DNA of 64,000 nt from Gordonia westfalica (GCF_900105725.1 NZ_FNLM01000034.1:4092001-4156000); one strand, 5' to 3'. Numbered from the stretch's first letter, positions 34,415 through 44,070 are shown. Made by a program: numbers and translations. Notes: generated by a model from the letters alone, not told the origin.

Positions 34415-36073
34415 TCAGGATCGGGGGTGGACCTGAGTTCCGCCGAGCAACACATCCGATACCGATATGTCGCGCAGCGCTTCGGGTTGGGTCTCGAGGG
34501 GATTGCGGTCCAGCGCGATCAGGTCGGCCAGCTTGCCCGGTTCGACGGTGCCGCGAGAGTCCTGCACCCCCAGAACCGTTGCGCCGCCGACAGTGTGCAT
34601 GCGCAGCGCCTCGTAGATGCTGACCGACTGGTCGGGTGACATCACCTCGTGGTGGAACGTCCAACGCCCCACGGCGCTCGCGATCGAGAGGAACGGGTTG
34701 GTCTGACCGATCTCCGAACCGACCCATACATCCGAACTGCCCGAGACGTTCCAACCGTCGTCGAGCATCCGCCGGAACGGGAACTGGCGATCCTGCGCGT
34801 ACTCACCCACGTAGCCGGGGATGAACTCGCCGAAGTTGTAGAGGAACACCGGCTGCGGGACCGGCATGATCCCGGCCGTCGTCCATGCCGCGGAGAGCTT
34901 CTCGTAGTCGGGGACGAAATTGCCGGCGTGCTCGATGCGGATGGTGGGCCCCGGTGGCAAACGGTCGGCGATGTCGGCCAGCGCCTCGCAGACCGAGAGC
35001 TGTGCCCGGTCGCCGTTCGCGTGGATCGCGAGCTGCAGACCCGCACGGCGCGTGCGCAGTGCGATGTCCGCGATCTCCTCCGGGCTCAGTGCGAGTTCGC
35101 CGTGGGAGTGGCAGTCGTCGGCATACGGGCGGGTGAGTGCTGCTCGCTTGGCCGAGTAACCGCCGTCGGCGAACACCTTCACGCCCCGGATGGCGAACCG
35201 ATCCGGGGTGGACCTGGGCGACAACCAATCGGCATGCGAGACAGCCTCGTCGAGCCCGACCGTGCCCGGCGCCCACAGATAGACCAACATCCGCGTCGAG
35301 ATGCGTCCCGCCGCGATCCCGGCGTCGAACATCCGCAGTCCGTCGACGGAATCGGAGATCTCACCGATCGTGGTCACGCCGTTGGCGGTGAACAGATCGG
35401 CGATCCCGGTCTCGAGCGCCCGGGCGGTCTCCTCGTGCGTCAGTCCGGGGAAGCCGAGGAGTGCGTCCATCTCGGTGACCACGCCGGTGGGCGCACCCGA
35501 GGCGTCGCGATGCACCGACGGCTTGCCGGTGACGCTGTAGTCCACGGCCTGGTAGTCGGCGTCGATGCCCGCGCGCTCGAGAGCTCGCGTGTTCAGGATG
35601 CTGAGGTGACCGCCGGCCCGGATCGCGACCGCGAGATCGGTGCTGACCGAGTCGAGTTCGGCGCGGGTGGGGAACCGGCGCTCGGTGAGCTTCTGGTCGT
35701 AGAACAGGTTGGCCTGGCCCACCAGCCAGCCGTCTCTCGCCGAACCGAGTTCGGAGCGGAGACGTGCGAGTACTGCCGGGATGTCGGGACATCCGGGCGC
35801 GCGGACATCGACCATCTGTCGGTCGGCCTTCGACGCCACTTCGGTGTGCGCGTGCGGATCGACGAAGCCGGGCATCAGCACCTTGTCCCGCCAGTCGAGC
35901 ACGGTGGTGTGGTCCCCGAACCAGGGGCCGACCTCATCGGCGGGGATCACCGCGGTGATGGTGTCTCCGTTGATGACGACGGCGGTCGGTCCCTGGGATT
36001 CGTCGGCACGGCCCGTCATGGCCAGGACCTGCCCGGCCATGACGATCGTGTCGGCTGTCACTGCTTCGGTCAC
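34415..36073 (-). CDS. Amidohydrolase family 3 (YtcJ-like)
   Basis: A 552-residue metal-dependent amidohydrolase. The metal-binding HxH is in LMPGFVDPHAHTEVASK, GVKVFADGGYSAKRAALTRP and QLAIHANGDRAQ supply further ligands, TIRIEHAGNFVPDYEKL follows, and SSDVWVGSEIGQTNPFLSIA holds the late Asp. The final beta domain (VEPGKLADLIALDRNPLE) is complete. The family cleaves amides such as N-formyl compounds. Its start overlaps the EthD-like gene by ATGA, and it shares an operon with an LLM monooxygenase; hydrolysis of a formamide formed by ring cleavage is a plausible role. Confidence 0.88.
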   Translation of the reverse strand: MTEAVTADTIVMAGQVLAMTGRADESQGPTAVVINGDTITAVIPADEVGPWFGDHTTVLDWRDKVLMPGFVDPHAHTEVASKADRQMVDVRAPGCPDIPAVLARLRSELGSARDGWLVGQANLFYDQKLTERRFPTRAELDSVSTDLAVAIRAGGHLSILNTRALERAGIDADYQAVDYSVTGKPSVHRDASGAPTGVVTEMDALLGFPGLTHEETARALETGIADLFTANGVTTIGEISDSVDGLRMFDAGIAAGRISTRMLVYLWAPGTVGLDEAVSHADWLSPRSTPDRFAIRGVKVFADGGYSAKRAALTRPYADDCHSHGELALSPEEIADIALRTRRAGLQLAIHANGDRAQLSVCEALADIADRLPPGPTIRIEHAGNFVPDYEKLSAAWTTAGIMPVPQPVFLYNFGEFIPGYVGEYAQDRQFPFRRMLDDGWNVSGSSDVWVGSEIGQTNPFLSIASAVGRWTFHHEVMSPDQSVSIYEALRMHTVGGATVLGVQDSRGTVEPGKLADLIALDRNPLETQPEALRDISVSDVLLGGTQVHPRS

Positions 36074-36384
36074 TTCGGCTCTCCGGCAGCGAGACGCGGC
36101 ACGTGCAGGACCGTGACGCCGGCGCCGGCGAAGTTGGCCAGGTCCTCGACCGAGGCGACACCGGCCGGGCTGGCGAAGGACTCGCCCGCGGTCTCGGCAT
36201 CGGGGTAGGTCATGCGGGCGACCAGGTAGTACGGTGCCTGCTCACCCTCGGCAGTGGTCTTGCCCCAGGCGAATTCGACCAGATCGGGGAGTGCCTCGGC
36301 GAGCCGGATGTGAGTACCCGTGTAGTGCGCGTCGAAGGCCTCGGGGTCTTCGGGATGGTTGTACAGAACGATGACGTCGTGCAT
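36070..36384 (-). CDS. EthD-like dimeric alpha/beta-barrel protein
   Basis: A 104-residue protein: MHDVIVLYNHPEDPEAFDAH followed by YTGTHIRLAEALPDLVEFAW and YYLVARMTYPDAETAGESFA. This is the pattern of EthD family proteins, small dimers that occur beside oxidative catabolic enzymes and whose exact role is often unclear. It overlaps the amidohydrolase start by four bases and follows the permease by 42 nt. Confidence 0.85.
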   Translation of the reverse strand: MHDVIVLYNHPEDPEAFDAHYTGTHIRLAEALPDLVEFAWGKTTAEGEQAPYYLVARMTYPDAETAGESFASPAGVASVEDLANFAGAGVTVLHVPRLAAGEPK

Positions 36385-36426
36385 GAGGAATCACCTCTCG
36401 TGGTGAAGGGATGGGAGACAGGGAGC

Positions 36427-37854
36427 TCAGCGAGGGCCGGCGACGTAGCCGAAACGTCCACTGCGGACGTAGAACACCCGGCTGCCGATCCAGTAGGCGA
36501 CGGCGGAGACGATCACGGTCGGGATCGATGCCGTCATGTACTCGAAGGGCGAGCGGAACACGTAGCTGACCGGGTCGAGCAGGTACAGGTACGTGACCAC
36601 GCCGAGCGCGAACGAGCCGAACGCGACGGGGTTGATGCCGCCGGTGAACCAGTATGTGGACCGCGGCGTCGCGTCGTAGATCGCGGCGACGTCGTAGGAC
36701 TGCTTGCGGAGCAGGAACCAGTCGACGATTTGGATGCCGCACATCGGCGCGAAGGCGATCGCGAGGAAGGCCAGGAACACCGAGAAGTTGTCGAACACCG
36801 GGTTCGGGAAGAACCCGACCAGGATGAGCGCCGGAATGGCGGCCACAACGGTGGACATCCGCCACGACAGGTTCTTGACGCCCGGCAACTGACGCAGTGC
36901 CAGTGCCGCGGAGTACATGCCGACGGTGGTGGTGCCGAAGCTCGACACGACGACGAAACCGAGGGCCACGATGCCGAAGGCGGTGCCGCCGAGGTCGACG
37001 ACGAACAGGGTCGGGTCGCCTGCGGAGTCGGGAACCACGAGCCCGCCGTAGAAGCCGGCCAGCGAGCCGAGACCCACGCCGAGTCCTAGGGCGAACACGA
37101 CCGGCCACAACGACGTCCGGGCACGGGCACCGTTGCGCGCGATCGCCGCGGTGTAGGCCCACCACGACAGGTTCACCGAGATGAGGACCTCGAGACCGCT
37201 TGCCCAGTTGGCCTTCTCGTCGTCGTACGGTGCGGTGGCCGGCAGCGACATCAGATTCGACCAGCCGGTGTCCTTGACGATGAGCACGATCACCGCGATC
37301 GCCAGGAGGATGACCACCGCGGCGATCAGCCGGGTGAAGTCCTTCACCGAATCGGCGCCCTTGCGCAGGATGACCACGACCAGACCGATCGCGATGACCC
37401 CGATGAGGCCGACAGTCCAGCTCGGCATCGAGATGTCCACGGCGCCCGCGATCGCGACCACCGACCTGCCGAGCAGGACGATCAGGTAGATGTTCCAGCC
37501 GATGGTGGCCAGGTAGATGAGGGCCACGGCGAGGTACTTGCCGCGAACACCGAGCTGCGGGACCGTCGACGTGACGGTGTCGCAGCCGTACTTCGCGGTG
37601 ATCGGCACGCAGGCCAGCGCGATGAAGAGGATGCCGATCAAGGAGCCGGCGATCATCGCGACGGTGCCCGGTCCCGCCTGCAGGTAGTAGGAGACGTAGC
37701 CGCCGATGATGAAGCACCAGGTGGCGACGGCGGTGGCGATGGATGCGGTGAACACCGAACCGCCGCCCCAGGTCCGGGACGATCGGGGTAGCGGCCAGCC
37801 GTTGTCGCTCGCCGACGACGAGCCGGCGCCGGTGGTGGGTTCGGTTGCCGTCAT
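36427..37854 (-). CDS. NCS1-family permease
   Basis: A 475-residue membrane protein with about 12 helices. FTASIATAVATWCFIIGGYV begins the core; SVNLSWWAYTAAIARNGARA, AFAPMCGIQIVDWFLLRKQS and YWFTGGINPVAFGSFALGVV are later family blocks. It is distant from the permease at 8204-9628. NCS1 proteins carry nucleobases, hydantoins, allantoin or vitamin pyridines; here the cargo is presumably the substrate of the LLM monooxygenase operon. Its start overlaps the stop of a 57-residue membrane protein (ATGA), an unusual coupling. Confidence 0.9.
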   Translation of the reverse strand: MTATEPTTGAGSSSASDNGWPLPRSSRTWGGGSVFTASIATAVATWCFIIGGYVSYYLQAGPGTVAMIAGSLIGILFIALACVPITAKYGCDTVTSTVPQLGVRGKYLAVALIYLATIGWNIYLIVLLGRSVVAIAGAVDISMPSWTVGLIGVIAIGLVVVILRKGADSVKDFTRLIAAVVILLAIAVIVLIVKDTGWSNLMSLPATAPYDDEKANWASGLEVLISVNLSWWAYTAAIARNGARARTSLWPVVFALGLGVGLGSLAGFYGGLVVPDSAGDPTLFVVDLGGTAFGIVALGFVVVSSFGTTTVGMYSAALALRQLPGVKNLSWRMSTVVAAIPALILVGFFPNPVFDNFSVFLAFLAIAFAPMCGIQIVDWFLLRKQSYDVAAIYDATPRSTYWFTGGINPVAFGSFALGVVTYLYLLDPVSYVFRSPFEYMTASIPTVIVSAVAYWIGSRVFYVRSGRFGYVAGPR

Positions 37855-38024
37855 GACAGCGCCATCCCGAAGACGATGAGGAGGACGGGGATCGCGACGC
37901 AGACGGCGGCGAGCAGCAGGTAGTCGCGCGCCACGAGCGGCTCGCCCTGGTTGGCCGGGTCCTGGATCTGTTCGATCAGGCTCTGCAGCTCGGTGTCGAG
38001 CTGCGGGTTCTCGCTGACACTCAT
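37851..38024 (-). CDS. 57-residue single-pass membrane protein coupled to the NCS1 permease
   Basis: Reading the reverse strand from ATG 38024 gives MSVSENPQLDTELQSLIEQI, then QDPANQGEPLVARDYLLLAA and VCVAIPVLLIVFGMALS. It has a polar N-terminal helix and a C-terminal membrane span of about 23 residues. It overlaps the LLM monooxygenase stop at its start (ATGA) and the permease start at its end (ATGA), so translation of all three is tightly coupled. This, plus codon use like its neighbours, argues that it is real. I know of no family. By analogy with small subunits of other transporters, it may stabilise or regulate the permease; this is inference. Confidence 0.8.
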   Translation of the reverse strand: MSVSENPQLDTELQSLIEQIQDPANQGEPLVARDYLLLAAVCVAIPVLLIVFGMALS

Positions 38025-39091
38025 CTGCCGGTTCCTTCCCTGTCGACCTGGGGGATCACCTCATGACCGATGAGCTCCAGCGACTTCATGATCTTCTCGT
38101 GTCCGACGCCGTCGAGGCGCAGCAGGACCTCGTCGATGCCCATCGACTCGAGACGCTCGATGCGCTCGATGAAGTCGGCGGGGGTTCCGACCATCACCGA
38201 CGGGCTGTAGTCGCACAGCCAGTCCATGTCGTCCTGGTGCTCGATGAGCTGCTCGAGGGTGTCGAGGTAGGTGTAGCCGGGCTGCTTCGACAACGGGACG
38301 TAGAGGTCGAGGATGAACTTGAAGTAGTCCATCGTGACGCGTCGGGCAACGCTGCGCGCCTCTTCACGGGTCTCGGCGCAGTAGGCGGTCGCGACGTACA
38401 GACCGCGGTACTCGTTGGGCGCGGCGACCTGAGAGTGGTCGGCCGCGGCGAAGGCGCGGGTGTACCCGTCGGTGCATTCCTGCAGGTAGTCGAACCCGAA
38501 GTAGTTGTCGAAGGTGATCACGCCGATGCCGCGGACGCCGGCGTTCTCGTGGCTCTGGACACTCGACGCGGCGACCGACACCGGCGGGTGCGGCGTGGTC
38601 ACCGGCTTGGGCACGATCTCGACCGACGGGATCTTCCAGACGGGACCGTCGTGTTCGAGCTTCTCGTCGACCATCGCCTTCATGAGGACGTCCATCGAGT
38701 CCTCCCACTGATCGCGGGTGTCCTTGGGGTCGACGCCGAACGCGGCCAGGGTGGTGAGGTTGTTGGAGCGGGCCGTGCAGACCTCGGCGCGACCACGCGA
38801 GACGATGTCGAGGGTCGCGAGACGCTCGGCCACCAGGATGGGATGGTTCCACTTCAGCATCACCGAGGCCATGGTGCGCAGCTTGATCCGCTCGGTGCGC
38901 ATCGCGATGGCGGAGTAGAGCACCTCCGGCGCGGCGACCGAGAAGCTCGGCGGGCTGAAGTGCTGTTCGGAGGTGCCCCAGGTGGAGAAGCCGAGGCCGT
39001 CGGCCAGGGCGACCTCGTCGATGAGGTCGTGATACCGCTGGGCCGCGGTGGTGCCGGTGAGGTCACCTTCCTGCAAGAGACCGATACGCAT
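38021..39091 (-). CDS. Luciferase-like (LLM) flavin-dependent monooxygenase
   Basis: A 356-residue bacterial luciferase-like protein: MRIGLLQEGDLTGTTAAQRY, ADGLGFSTWGTSEQHFSPPS, RIKLRTMASVMLKWNHPILV, ERLATLDIVSRGRAEVCTAR and the long C-terminal VGTPADFIERIERLESMGID. Such enzymes use FMNH2 from a partner reductase, and some open N-heterocycles directly (the pyridine monooxygenase PyrA, the uracil oxygenase RutA). GAGGAG lies 12 nt upstream of the ATG. It is the first gene of the leftward operon, and no reductase is in that operon; the flavin reductase at 41722-42231 is the nearest candidate. Confidence 0.88.
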   Translation of the reverse strand: MRIGLLQEGDLTGTTAAQRYHDLIDEVALADGLGFSTWGTSEQHFSPPSFSVAAPEVLYSAIAMRTERIKLRTMASVMLKWNHPILVAERLATLDIVSRGRAEVCTARSNNLTTLAAFGVDPKDTRDQWEDSMDVLMKAMVDEKLEHDGPVWKIPSVEIVPKPVTTPHPPVSVAASSVQSHENAGVRGIGVITFDNYFGFDYLQECTDGYTRAFAAADHSQVAAPNEYRGLYVATAYCAETREEARSVARRVTMDYFKFILDLYVPLSKQPGYTYLDTLEQLIEHQDDMDWLCDYSPSVMVGTPADFIERIERLESMGIDEVLLRLDGVGHEKIMKSLELIGHEVIPQVDREGTGR

Positions 39092-39198
39092 GATGTTGTT
39101 GACTCCTCGTCTGTGCAAACGGTTGAGGTGATGGGCTCCGTGCGCGGTCCGCGCACGTAGGGGAGGGTCGGAGGGGTGGGTCGCTGTAGGCTCGACCC

Positions 39199-40212
39199 GT
39201 GATTTCGGACGTGGGCTCGGGCAGCGGACCGTCGGGGACGGATGCCGATCTCGACGCGGTCGACCACGCGCTGATCGATGTGCTGCAGGCCGATGGCCGG
39301 GCGCGCTACTCGGATCTCGCACGCCTCGTGGATCTCACCGAGAAGACGGTCCGCAAGCGCGTCGCGCGACTGCTGGCAGAGGGTTTCATCACCATCGGTG
39401 CGGTCACCGATCCGGCTCGTCTCGGTTTCGGGGCGACGGCCCTGGCCTTGCTGACGGTCGACGGGACTCGTCCGCCGACGATCATCGCCGCCGAACTCGC
39501 CCGACTTCCGCAAGTCGACTACGTGACTGTCACCACCGGGCCTTTCGTGATCCAGGTCGAACTGATCTGTGTCGACGGTGCTGAGTTGAGAGAGGTTCTG
39601 ACGCAGGACATCCGGTCCCTGCCCGGCGTAGGCCAGGTGGAGGTCCTGCCGTATCTACGCATCCACTACCAGGAGGCGAGGTTCCATCGCGACGACGTCG
39701 AGAACTCGGGAGTCCGTCCGCGCGAGCTGGATTCGCTCGATCAGCGGATCGTCGCGCGTCTCGCGGTGGACGGCCGTGCCTCGTTCCGTGAGGTGGCGAG
39801 GGAGCTCGACGTCTCGGAGGCGACGATCCGCCAGCGCCACGCACGACTCACCGAATCCGGTGCGGTGCATGTGATGGCGATCGTCAATCCGCTGCGCATG
39901 GGGTACTCCCACACCTGCTGGGTCGGTATCCGCCTGGCCCCGGGTGCGCGGGCGCAGGATGTCGCCGAGGGATTGACGAAGCTGAGCCGGACGTCGTACG
40001 TGGCGCTGACCGTCGGCCGCTACGACGTCCTGGCCGAGCTGGTCACCGGTTCGGGCGATGAACTCCTCGACGCGCTCGACGACGGCGTCCGCCTGATCCC
40101 GGGCGTGGGCACGACCGAGATCATGGTCTACGAGGAATTGCACTACAAAGCGCTTCTCCCTCGGAGGTCGGACGCCGCCGGCGGTCACGAGAGTGACATC
40201 CAGACGGTCTGA
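39199..40212 (+). CDS. Tandem Lrp/AsnC-type transcriptional regulator
   Basis: A 337-residue protein from GTG 39199 that is two Lrp/AsnC units in a row. Each has an AsnC helix-turn-helix (ALIDVLQADGRARYSDLARL near residue 25; RIVARLAVDGRASFREVARE near 180) followed by a ligand-binding RAM-like domain (VDYVTVTTGPFVIQVELI; TSYVALTVGRYDVLAELV). Fused double AsnC proteins are common in actinobacteria. It is divergent from the LLM operon, 107 nt apart, and convergent with the aldehyde dehydrogenase gene, with which it overlaps by 28 nt at the 3' ends. It most likely controls the LLM operon. Confidence 0.9.
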   Translation: MISDVGSGSGPSGTDADLDAVDHALIDVLQADGRARYSDLARLVDLTEKTVRKRVARLLAEGFITIGAVTDPARLGFGATALALLTVDGTRPPTIIAAELARLPQVDYVTVTTGPFVIQVELICVDGAELREVLTQDIRSLPGVGQVEVLPYLRIHYQEARFHRDDVENSGVRPRELDSLDQRIVARLAVDGRASFREVARELDVSEATIRQRHARLTESGAVHVMAIVNPLRMGYSHTCWVGIRLAPGARAQDVAEGLTKLSRTSYVALTVGRYDVLAELVTGSGDELLDALDDGVRLIPGVGTTEIMVYEELHYKALLPRRSDAAGGHESDIQTV

Positions 40213-41672
40213 GTGTCGACGTACTTGTCGAGAGCCTCAGGGCCGCAGTCACGTCCGATGCCCGACCCCTTGAAGCCGCCGAACGGGGCGGCCGCGTTGT
40301 AGTCGGCGTAGGTGTTGACCCACACGGTTCCCGCACGGAGGCTCTGGGCGACGGTGTGCGCCTTGCGGACGTCGTCGGTCCACACGCCGGCGGTCAGGCC
40401 GTACTTGCCGGCATTCGCGCGGGTGGTGACCTCGTCGATCGAGTCGAACGGCTGGATGACCAGTACCGGACCGAAGATCTCGTCCGCGACGACGACGTCG
40501 GAGTCCTTCGGCCCGAGGATCGCGGTGGGCTCCAGGAAGAACCCCGGGTCCGCCGGTCGTCCGCCACCGAACGCGATCGACGCGTCGGTCTGGGCGACGG
40601 AGGCGAGGTACCCCTCGACCTTCTCGCGGTGCGCCGAGGAGATCAACGGCCCCATCGTGGTGTCGCGGTCCAGTCCGGCACCGAGCTTCAGGGCTGCTGC
40701 GTGGGATGCCACGATCTCCAGAACCTGGTCCAGGGCAGCACGTTCCACCATGAGCCGCGATCCGCTGAAGCAGACCTGTCCGGAGTAGAAGAAGGCGGTG
40801 GTGGCGGCGGCCGATGCGGCCTTCTCGATGTCGGCGTCGGCGAAGATGATGTGCGGGTTCTTGCCGCCGAGTTCGAGAGACGCGTGCTTGAGCATCCGGC
40901 CGGCCTCGGCGCCCAGGTGGCGGCCGACGCGCTCGGAACCGGTGAACGAGATCTTGGCGACGCCGGGATGCGAGATCAGGGACTGGCCGGTGGTCTCGCC
41001 GCGGCCGGTGACCACGTTGACCACGCCTTCGGGCAGACCTGCCTCGAGGGCGATCTCGGCGAGTCGGATCGTCGAGAACGACGTCAGCTCAGAGGGTTTG
41101 AGGACGACGGTATTCCCGGCAGCAAGGGCCGGGGCGATCTTGATCGCAGCCTGGCACAGCGGGAAGTTCCACGGCGTGATGGCGGCGACGACGCCGAGCG
41201 GCAGCTTCCGGGTGTAGACGTGCGCGTCCGGGGTGGACACCGGGACGGTCTGGCCGGCGAGTTTGGTGGGCCATCCGGCGAAGTAACGGAACTGCTCGAC
41301 CGCCAGCGGGAGGTCGACCGCTTCGACGTAGCTGACCGGCTTGCCGCCCTCGAGTGCGTCATAGGCCGAGAGCTCGGCGGCGTTCTCTTCGATCAGATCG
41401 GCGAAGCGATGCAGGATGCGTTCGCGTTCGCCGGGCAGCATCGTCGACCACGAGGAGTCGAAGGCCTCCTGCGACGAGCGGACGGCCGCGTCGACGGTGG
41501 CGTCGTCGGCCTCGGCGATGGAGGTCAGCGCGTCACCGGTGGACGGGTCGAGCGTCGCCAGCGACATCGAGGTGTCGATGATCTCGCGACCACCGATGAC
41601 CGGTCCGTGCGGCCGGGAAGCGAAAGCGGTCACCGTCTCCGACGCGAGGTCGGACGGTGTGGTGGTTGTCAT
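40185..41672 (-). CDS. NAD(P)-dependent aldehyde dehydrogenase
   Basis: A 495-residue aldehyde dehydrogenase: [58 protein letters not shown] with the general base, [20 protein letters not shown] with the catalytic Cys, and [20 protein letters not shown]. The type is betaine-aldehyde or hydroxymuconic-semialdehyde dehydrogenase-like, different from the GabD-like enzyme at 32934. GAGGAG precedes ATG 41672. It follows the flavin reductase by 49 nt. In the pyridine route a dehydrogenase oxidises the ring-opened formamide aldehyde; this enzyme could do so, but the substrate is inferred. Confidence 0.9.
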   Translation of the reverse strand: MTTTTPSDLASETVTAFASRPHGPVIGGREIIDTSMSLATLDPSTGDALTSIAEADDATVDAAVRSSQEAFDSSWSTMLPGERERILHRFADLIEENAAELSAYDALEGGKPVSYVEAVDLPLAVEQFRYFAGWPTKLAGQTVPVSTPDAHVYTRKLPLGVVAAITPWNFPLCQAAIKIAPALAAGNTVVLKPSELTSFSTIRLAEIALEAGLPEGVVNVVTGRGETTGQSLISHPGVAKISFTGSERVGRHLGAEAGRMLKHASLELGGKNPHIIFADADIEKAASAAATTAFFYSGQVCFSGSRLMVERAALDQVLEIVASHAAALKLGAGLDRDTTMGPLISSAHREKVEGYLASVAQTDASIAFGGGRPADPGFFLEPTAILGPKDSDVVVADEIFGPVLVIQPFDSIDEVTTRANAGKYGLTAGVWTDDVRKAHTVAQSLRAGTVWVNTYADYNAAAPFGGFKGSGIGRDCGPEALDKYVDTQTVWMSLS

Positions 41673-41721
41673 TGCGGTGGTCTCCTCGAAAGATGATGGG
41701 GGAGGTGGACAAACGGGCGGT

Positions 41722-42231
41722 TCAGTGCTGTGTGGAGTGCATCTTCTGGCGGTGGTAGACGACCGGCGGACGGGTGGCGTCGTGGTCGATCTCGTGGATG
41801 TCCCCGACGACGATCGTGTGGTCGCCGCCGGGTACGAGCGAGTGGACGGTGCACGCGAAAACGGTGGTGGCACCGTCGATCCGTGGTGTGCGGGTGGAGG
41901 TCGACGACCAGGCCACCCCGTCGAACTTCGACGATCCCTTGGTCGCGAAGGCCATCGCGGTGTCCTGTAGCTCGTCGGAGACGATGTGGACGAGGAAGTC
42001 GCGGTCCGGCTCGAGCGCGGCGAGGGTGTCCGAGGCGTTGTCGAGGCAGACGAGCAGCATCGCCGGGTCCTTGGACAACGACGTCACCGCCGAGACGGTT
42101 GCGCCTCGTGGCTCCCCCGACGGTGTGGCCGTCGTGATGATCGACACCGCGGCGGGAAGGTCCGCCATCGCGGTGCGGAAAGTCTGTGTGCTGACGCCGA
42201 CCGAGTGGCGGTCGTCACTAACTGCGGTCAT
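41722..42231 (-). CDS. Flavin reductase-like protein
   Basis: A 169-residue flavin reductase domain protein: FRTAMADLPAAVSIITTATP, GATVSAVTSLSKDPAMLLVC, FLVHIVSDELQDTAMAFATK and TTVFACTVHSLVPGGDHTIV with GDIHEIDHD. It would reduce free FMN or FAD with NAD(P)H for a two-component monooxygenase, most plausibly the LLM enzyme encoded at 38021-39091. It lies 219 nt after the ferredoxin reductase gene, far enough to have its own promoter. No good ribosome binding site is visible before the ATG. Confidence 0.88.
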   Translation of the reverse strand: MTAVSDDRHSVGVSTQTFRTAMADLPAAVSIITTATPSGEPRGATVSAVTSLSKDPAMLLVCLDNASDTLAALEPDRDFLVHIVSDELQDTAMAFATKGSSKFDGVAWSSTSTRTPRIDGATTVFACTVHSLVPGGDHTIVVGDIHEIDHDATRPPVVYHRQKMHSTQH

Positions 42232-42450
42232 GAAGAAGGACCATATGCGAGAAATATTGCCTCTGCAATACCCGAATGCGAAGTTTTCGTGCGTGTAACT
42301 TACTAAACGGGCGAGAAGTCGGCATCAGGGCGATCGGCCGCGTGTTCGTCGGGAAGCGGCATCGGGTGTGCCCGACCGTTGCGCCCCGCGGCGTCTCCGC
42401 GCGTGGCCGAATCGAGCCGTACGTCCCGGTGGTTGCGTGGACGAGTTCTC

Positions 42451-43704
42451 TCAGCTGGTCGTGACCAGGGGGCCGACGAGCGATCTGAGCGGCGCCGACG
42501 TGTCTTGTGCCGCCTTTGGATCGATCGTGAACCGTTGTGCGAGAGCTCGTTTGACGGCCATGTGTTCACGCGGGTCATTGACGGTGTCGCCTGCGATGAG
42601 CAGGCCGTCGCGGTAGTACAGCACAGTCAGACGGTCCGCGCCGTGACGGCGGACGACGTACCGGTCGTGACCGTCGGAGACTCCGGCTATCTGGATCTTC
42701 AGCGCACCCTGGTTGGACCAGAACCACGGCACGCCCCGCGGCGGGGGCTCCCGATCCAACAGGGTGTGCGCGGCGATCCTGCCCTGCTCGACCGCGTTGT
42801 TGACCGACTCCACGGCGAGCAGTTCTCCCGGCCGATGCGGATGCGGTTGCAGGGTGCAGTCTCCGGCCGCGACCACGTACCGATCGCTGGTTCGGGCATC
42901 GCCGTCGACGACGATGCCGGGGCCGCACCGCACGCCCATGAGTGTCGCGAGGTCGGTGGCCGGGACAGCGCCGATGCCGACGACGACCAGATCCGCAGGT
43001 ATCGATTCACCGTCGTCGAGGACGACGGAGTCGGCGCGTCCCGCGGTACCGCCGATGGAGGTCACCCCACGGTCGGTCGCGATCCGGATGCCGGTGGACT
43101 CGTGATACTGCCGAACGAACGTCGACATGGGTTCGGCCGCAACACGTCCCAGGACACGATCGGTGGCCTCGATGACAGTCACCGTCGCGCCGCGAGCCCG
43201 CGCGGCCGCGGCGACCTCGAGGCCCACGAAGCCGCCGCCGACGATGACCACGTCACGGTCGGCGTCGAGACCCGCGCGGATGACGTGTGCGTCGTCGACG
43301 GTGCGGAGCGCCACCACCCCCTCGGCGTCGGCGCCGGGAACCGGCAACCGCCGGGGAATGGAGCCGGTCGCCAGGGCGAGCCGGGTGAACTCGAGAGCAG
43401 TGCCGTCGTCGAGTGTCGCGACACCGCCGCCGACGTTGTCGTCGTCATCACGACGCTCGACCGACACCACCGAACGGCCGGTGAGCAGACGGATGTCGTT
43501 GGCCGCGTAGAACTCCGGCGCACGTAGCACTGACGGTTCACCGCCGTCGGCGAGAAACTCCTTGGACAGCGGAGGTCGCTGGTAGGGAGAGAAGGGTTCC
43601 GCGCCGACAAGGCAGATCTCGTCGCCGTGTCCCAGTTCGCGCAGGGTCACCGCGATGCTGAGACCTGCCTCGCCGCCGCCGACGATCAGAATACGTCCGC
43701 TCAT
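42451..43704 (-). CDS. FAD-dependent ferredoxin reductase
   Basis: A 417-residue reductase of the rhodocoxin type: ILIVGGGEAGLSIAVTLREL (FAD), PYQRPPLSKEFLADGG, VVIVGGGFVGLEVAAAARAR (NADH), YVVAAGDCTLQPHPHRPGEL and the C-terminal WFWSNQGALKIQIAG. It passes electrons from NADH to the [2Fe-2S] ferredoxin encoded just upstream (ATGA overlap). It is likely the reductase of the Rieske oxygenase in the same operon, replacing the single-chain ferredoxin-NADH reductase found in aniline dioxygenase clusters. Confidence 0.92.
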   Translation of the reverse strand: MSGRILIVGGGEAGLSIAVTLRELGHGDEICLVGAEPFSPYQRPPLSKEFLADGGEPSVLRAPEFYAANDIRLLTGRSVVSVERRDDDDNVGGGVATLDDGTALEFTRLALATGSIPRRLPVPGADAEGVVALRTVDDAHVIRAGLDADRDVVIVGGGFVGLEVAAAARARGATVTVIEATDRVLGRVAAEPMSTFVRQYHESTGIRIATDRGVTSIGGTAGRADSVVLDDGESIPADLVVVGIGAVPATDLATLMGVRCGPGIVVDGDARTSDRYVVAAGDCTLQPHPHRPGELLAVESVNNAVEQGRIAAHTLLDREPPPRGVPWFWSNQGALKIQIAGVSDGHDRYVVRRHGADRLTVLYYRDGLLIAGDTVNDPREHMAVKRALAQRFTIDPKAAQDTSAPLRSLVGPLVTTS

Positions 43705-44021
43705 TGCTCGGGTGCGATCGTCAGGACCAGTCCGTCGAGTTCATCGGTCATCCGGATCTGGCATGACAGCCGGCTGCACTCGGTCGCCGGGGTGAGTGCG
43801 TCTTCGAGCATCTCCTCCTCGAAGTCCTCGGCTCTGCCGGTGCGGTCGATGTCGCCCGGTTCGACGAACACATGGCACGTCGCGCAGGACAACCCGCCTC
43901 CGCATTCGCCGACGATGCCGGGTACACCGAACTTGACAGCCGTCTCCATCGCCGACGCACCGGCTTTCGCCTCCAGCTGGTGCTTGGTGCCGTCGGGACT
44001 GATGAACGTGATGGTGGGCAA
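43701..44021 (-). CDS. [2Fe-2S] ferredoxin, adrenodoxin type
   Basis: A 106-residue ferredoxin with C40-x5-C46-x2-C49-x37-C87 (GECGGGLSCATCHVFVE, RLSCQIRMTDELDGL), the adrenodoxin/putidaredoxin pattern. It would move electrons from the reductase encoded downstream to the Rieske oxygenase. GAGGAG lies about 10 nt before the ATG. It overlaps the reductase start by ATGA and follows the GS-like gene by 49 nt. Confidence 0.93.
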   Translation of the reverse strand: MPTITFISPDGTKHQLEAKAGASAMETAVKFGVPGIVGECGGGLSCATCHVFVEPGDIDRTGRAEDFEEEMLEDALTPATECSRLSCQIRMTDELDGLVLTIAPEQ

Positions 44022-44070
44022 CGGAACTCCTCTATCCCTACCTACTGCGATCGAATCGGGTGGTTCGAAC

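Noticed and set aside
34649..36208. 519-codon rightward frame
   Set aside because: Antisense to the amidohydrolase, with no recognisable domain.
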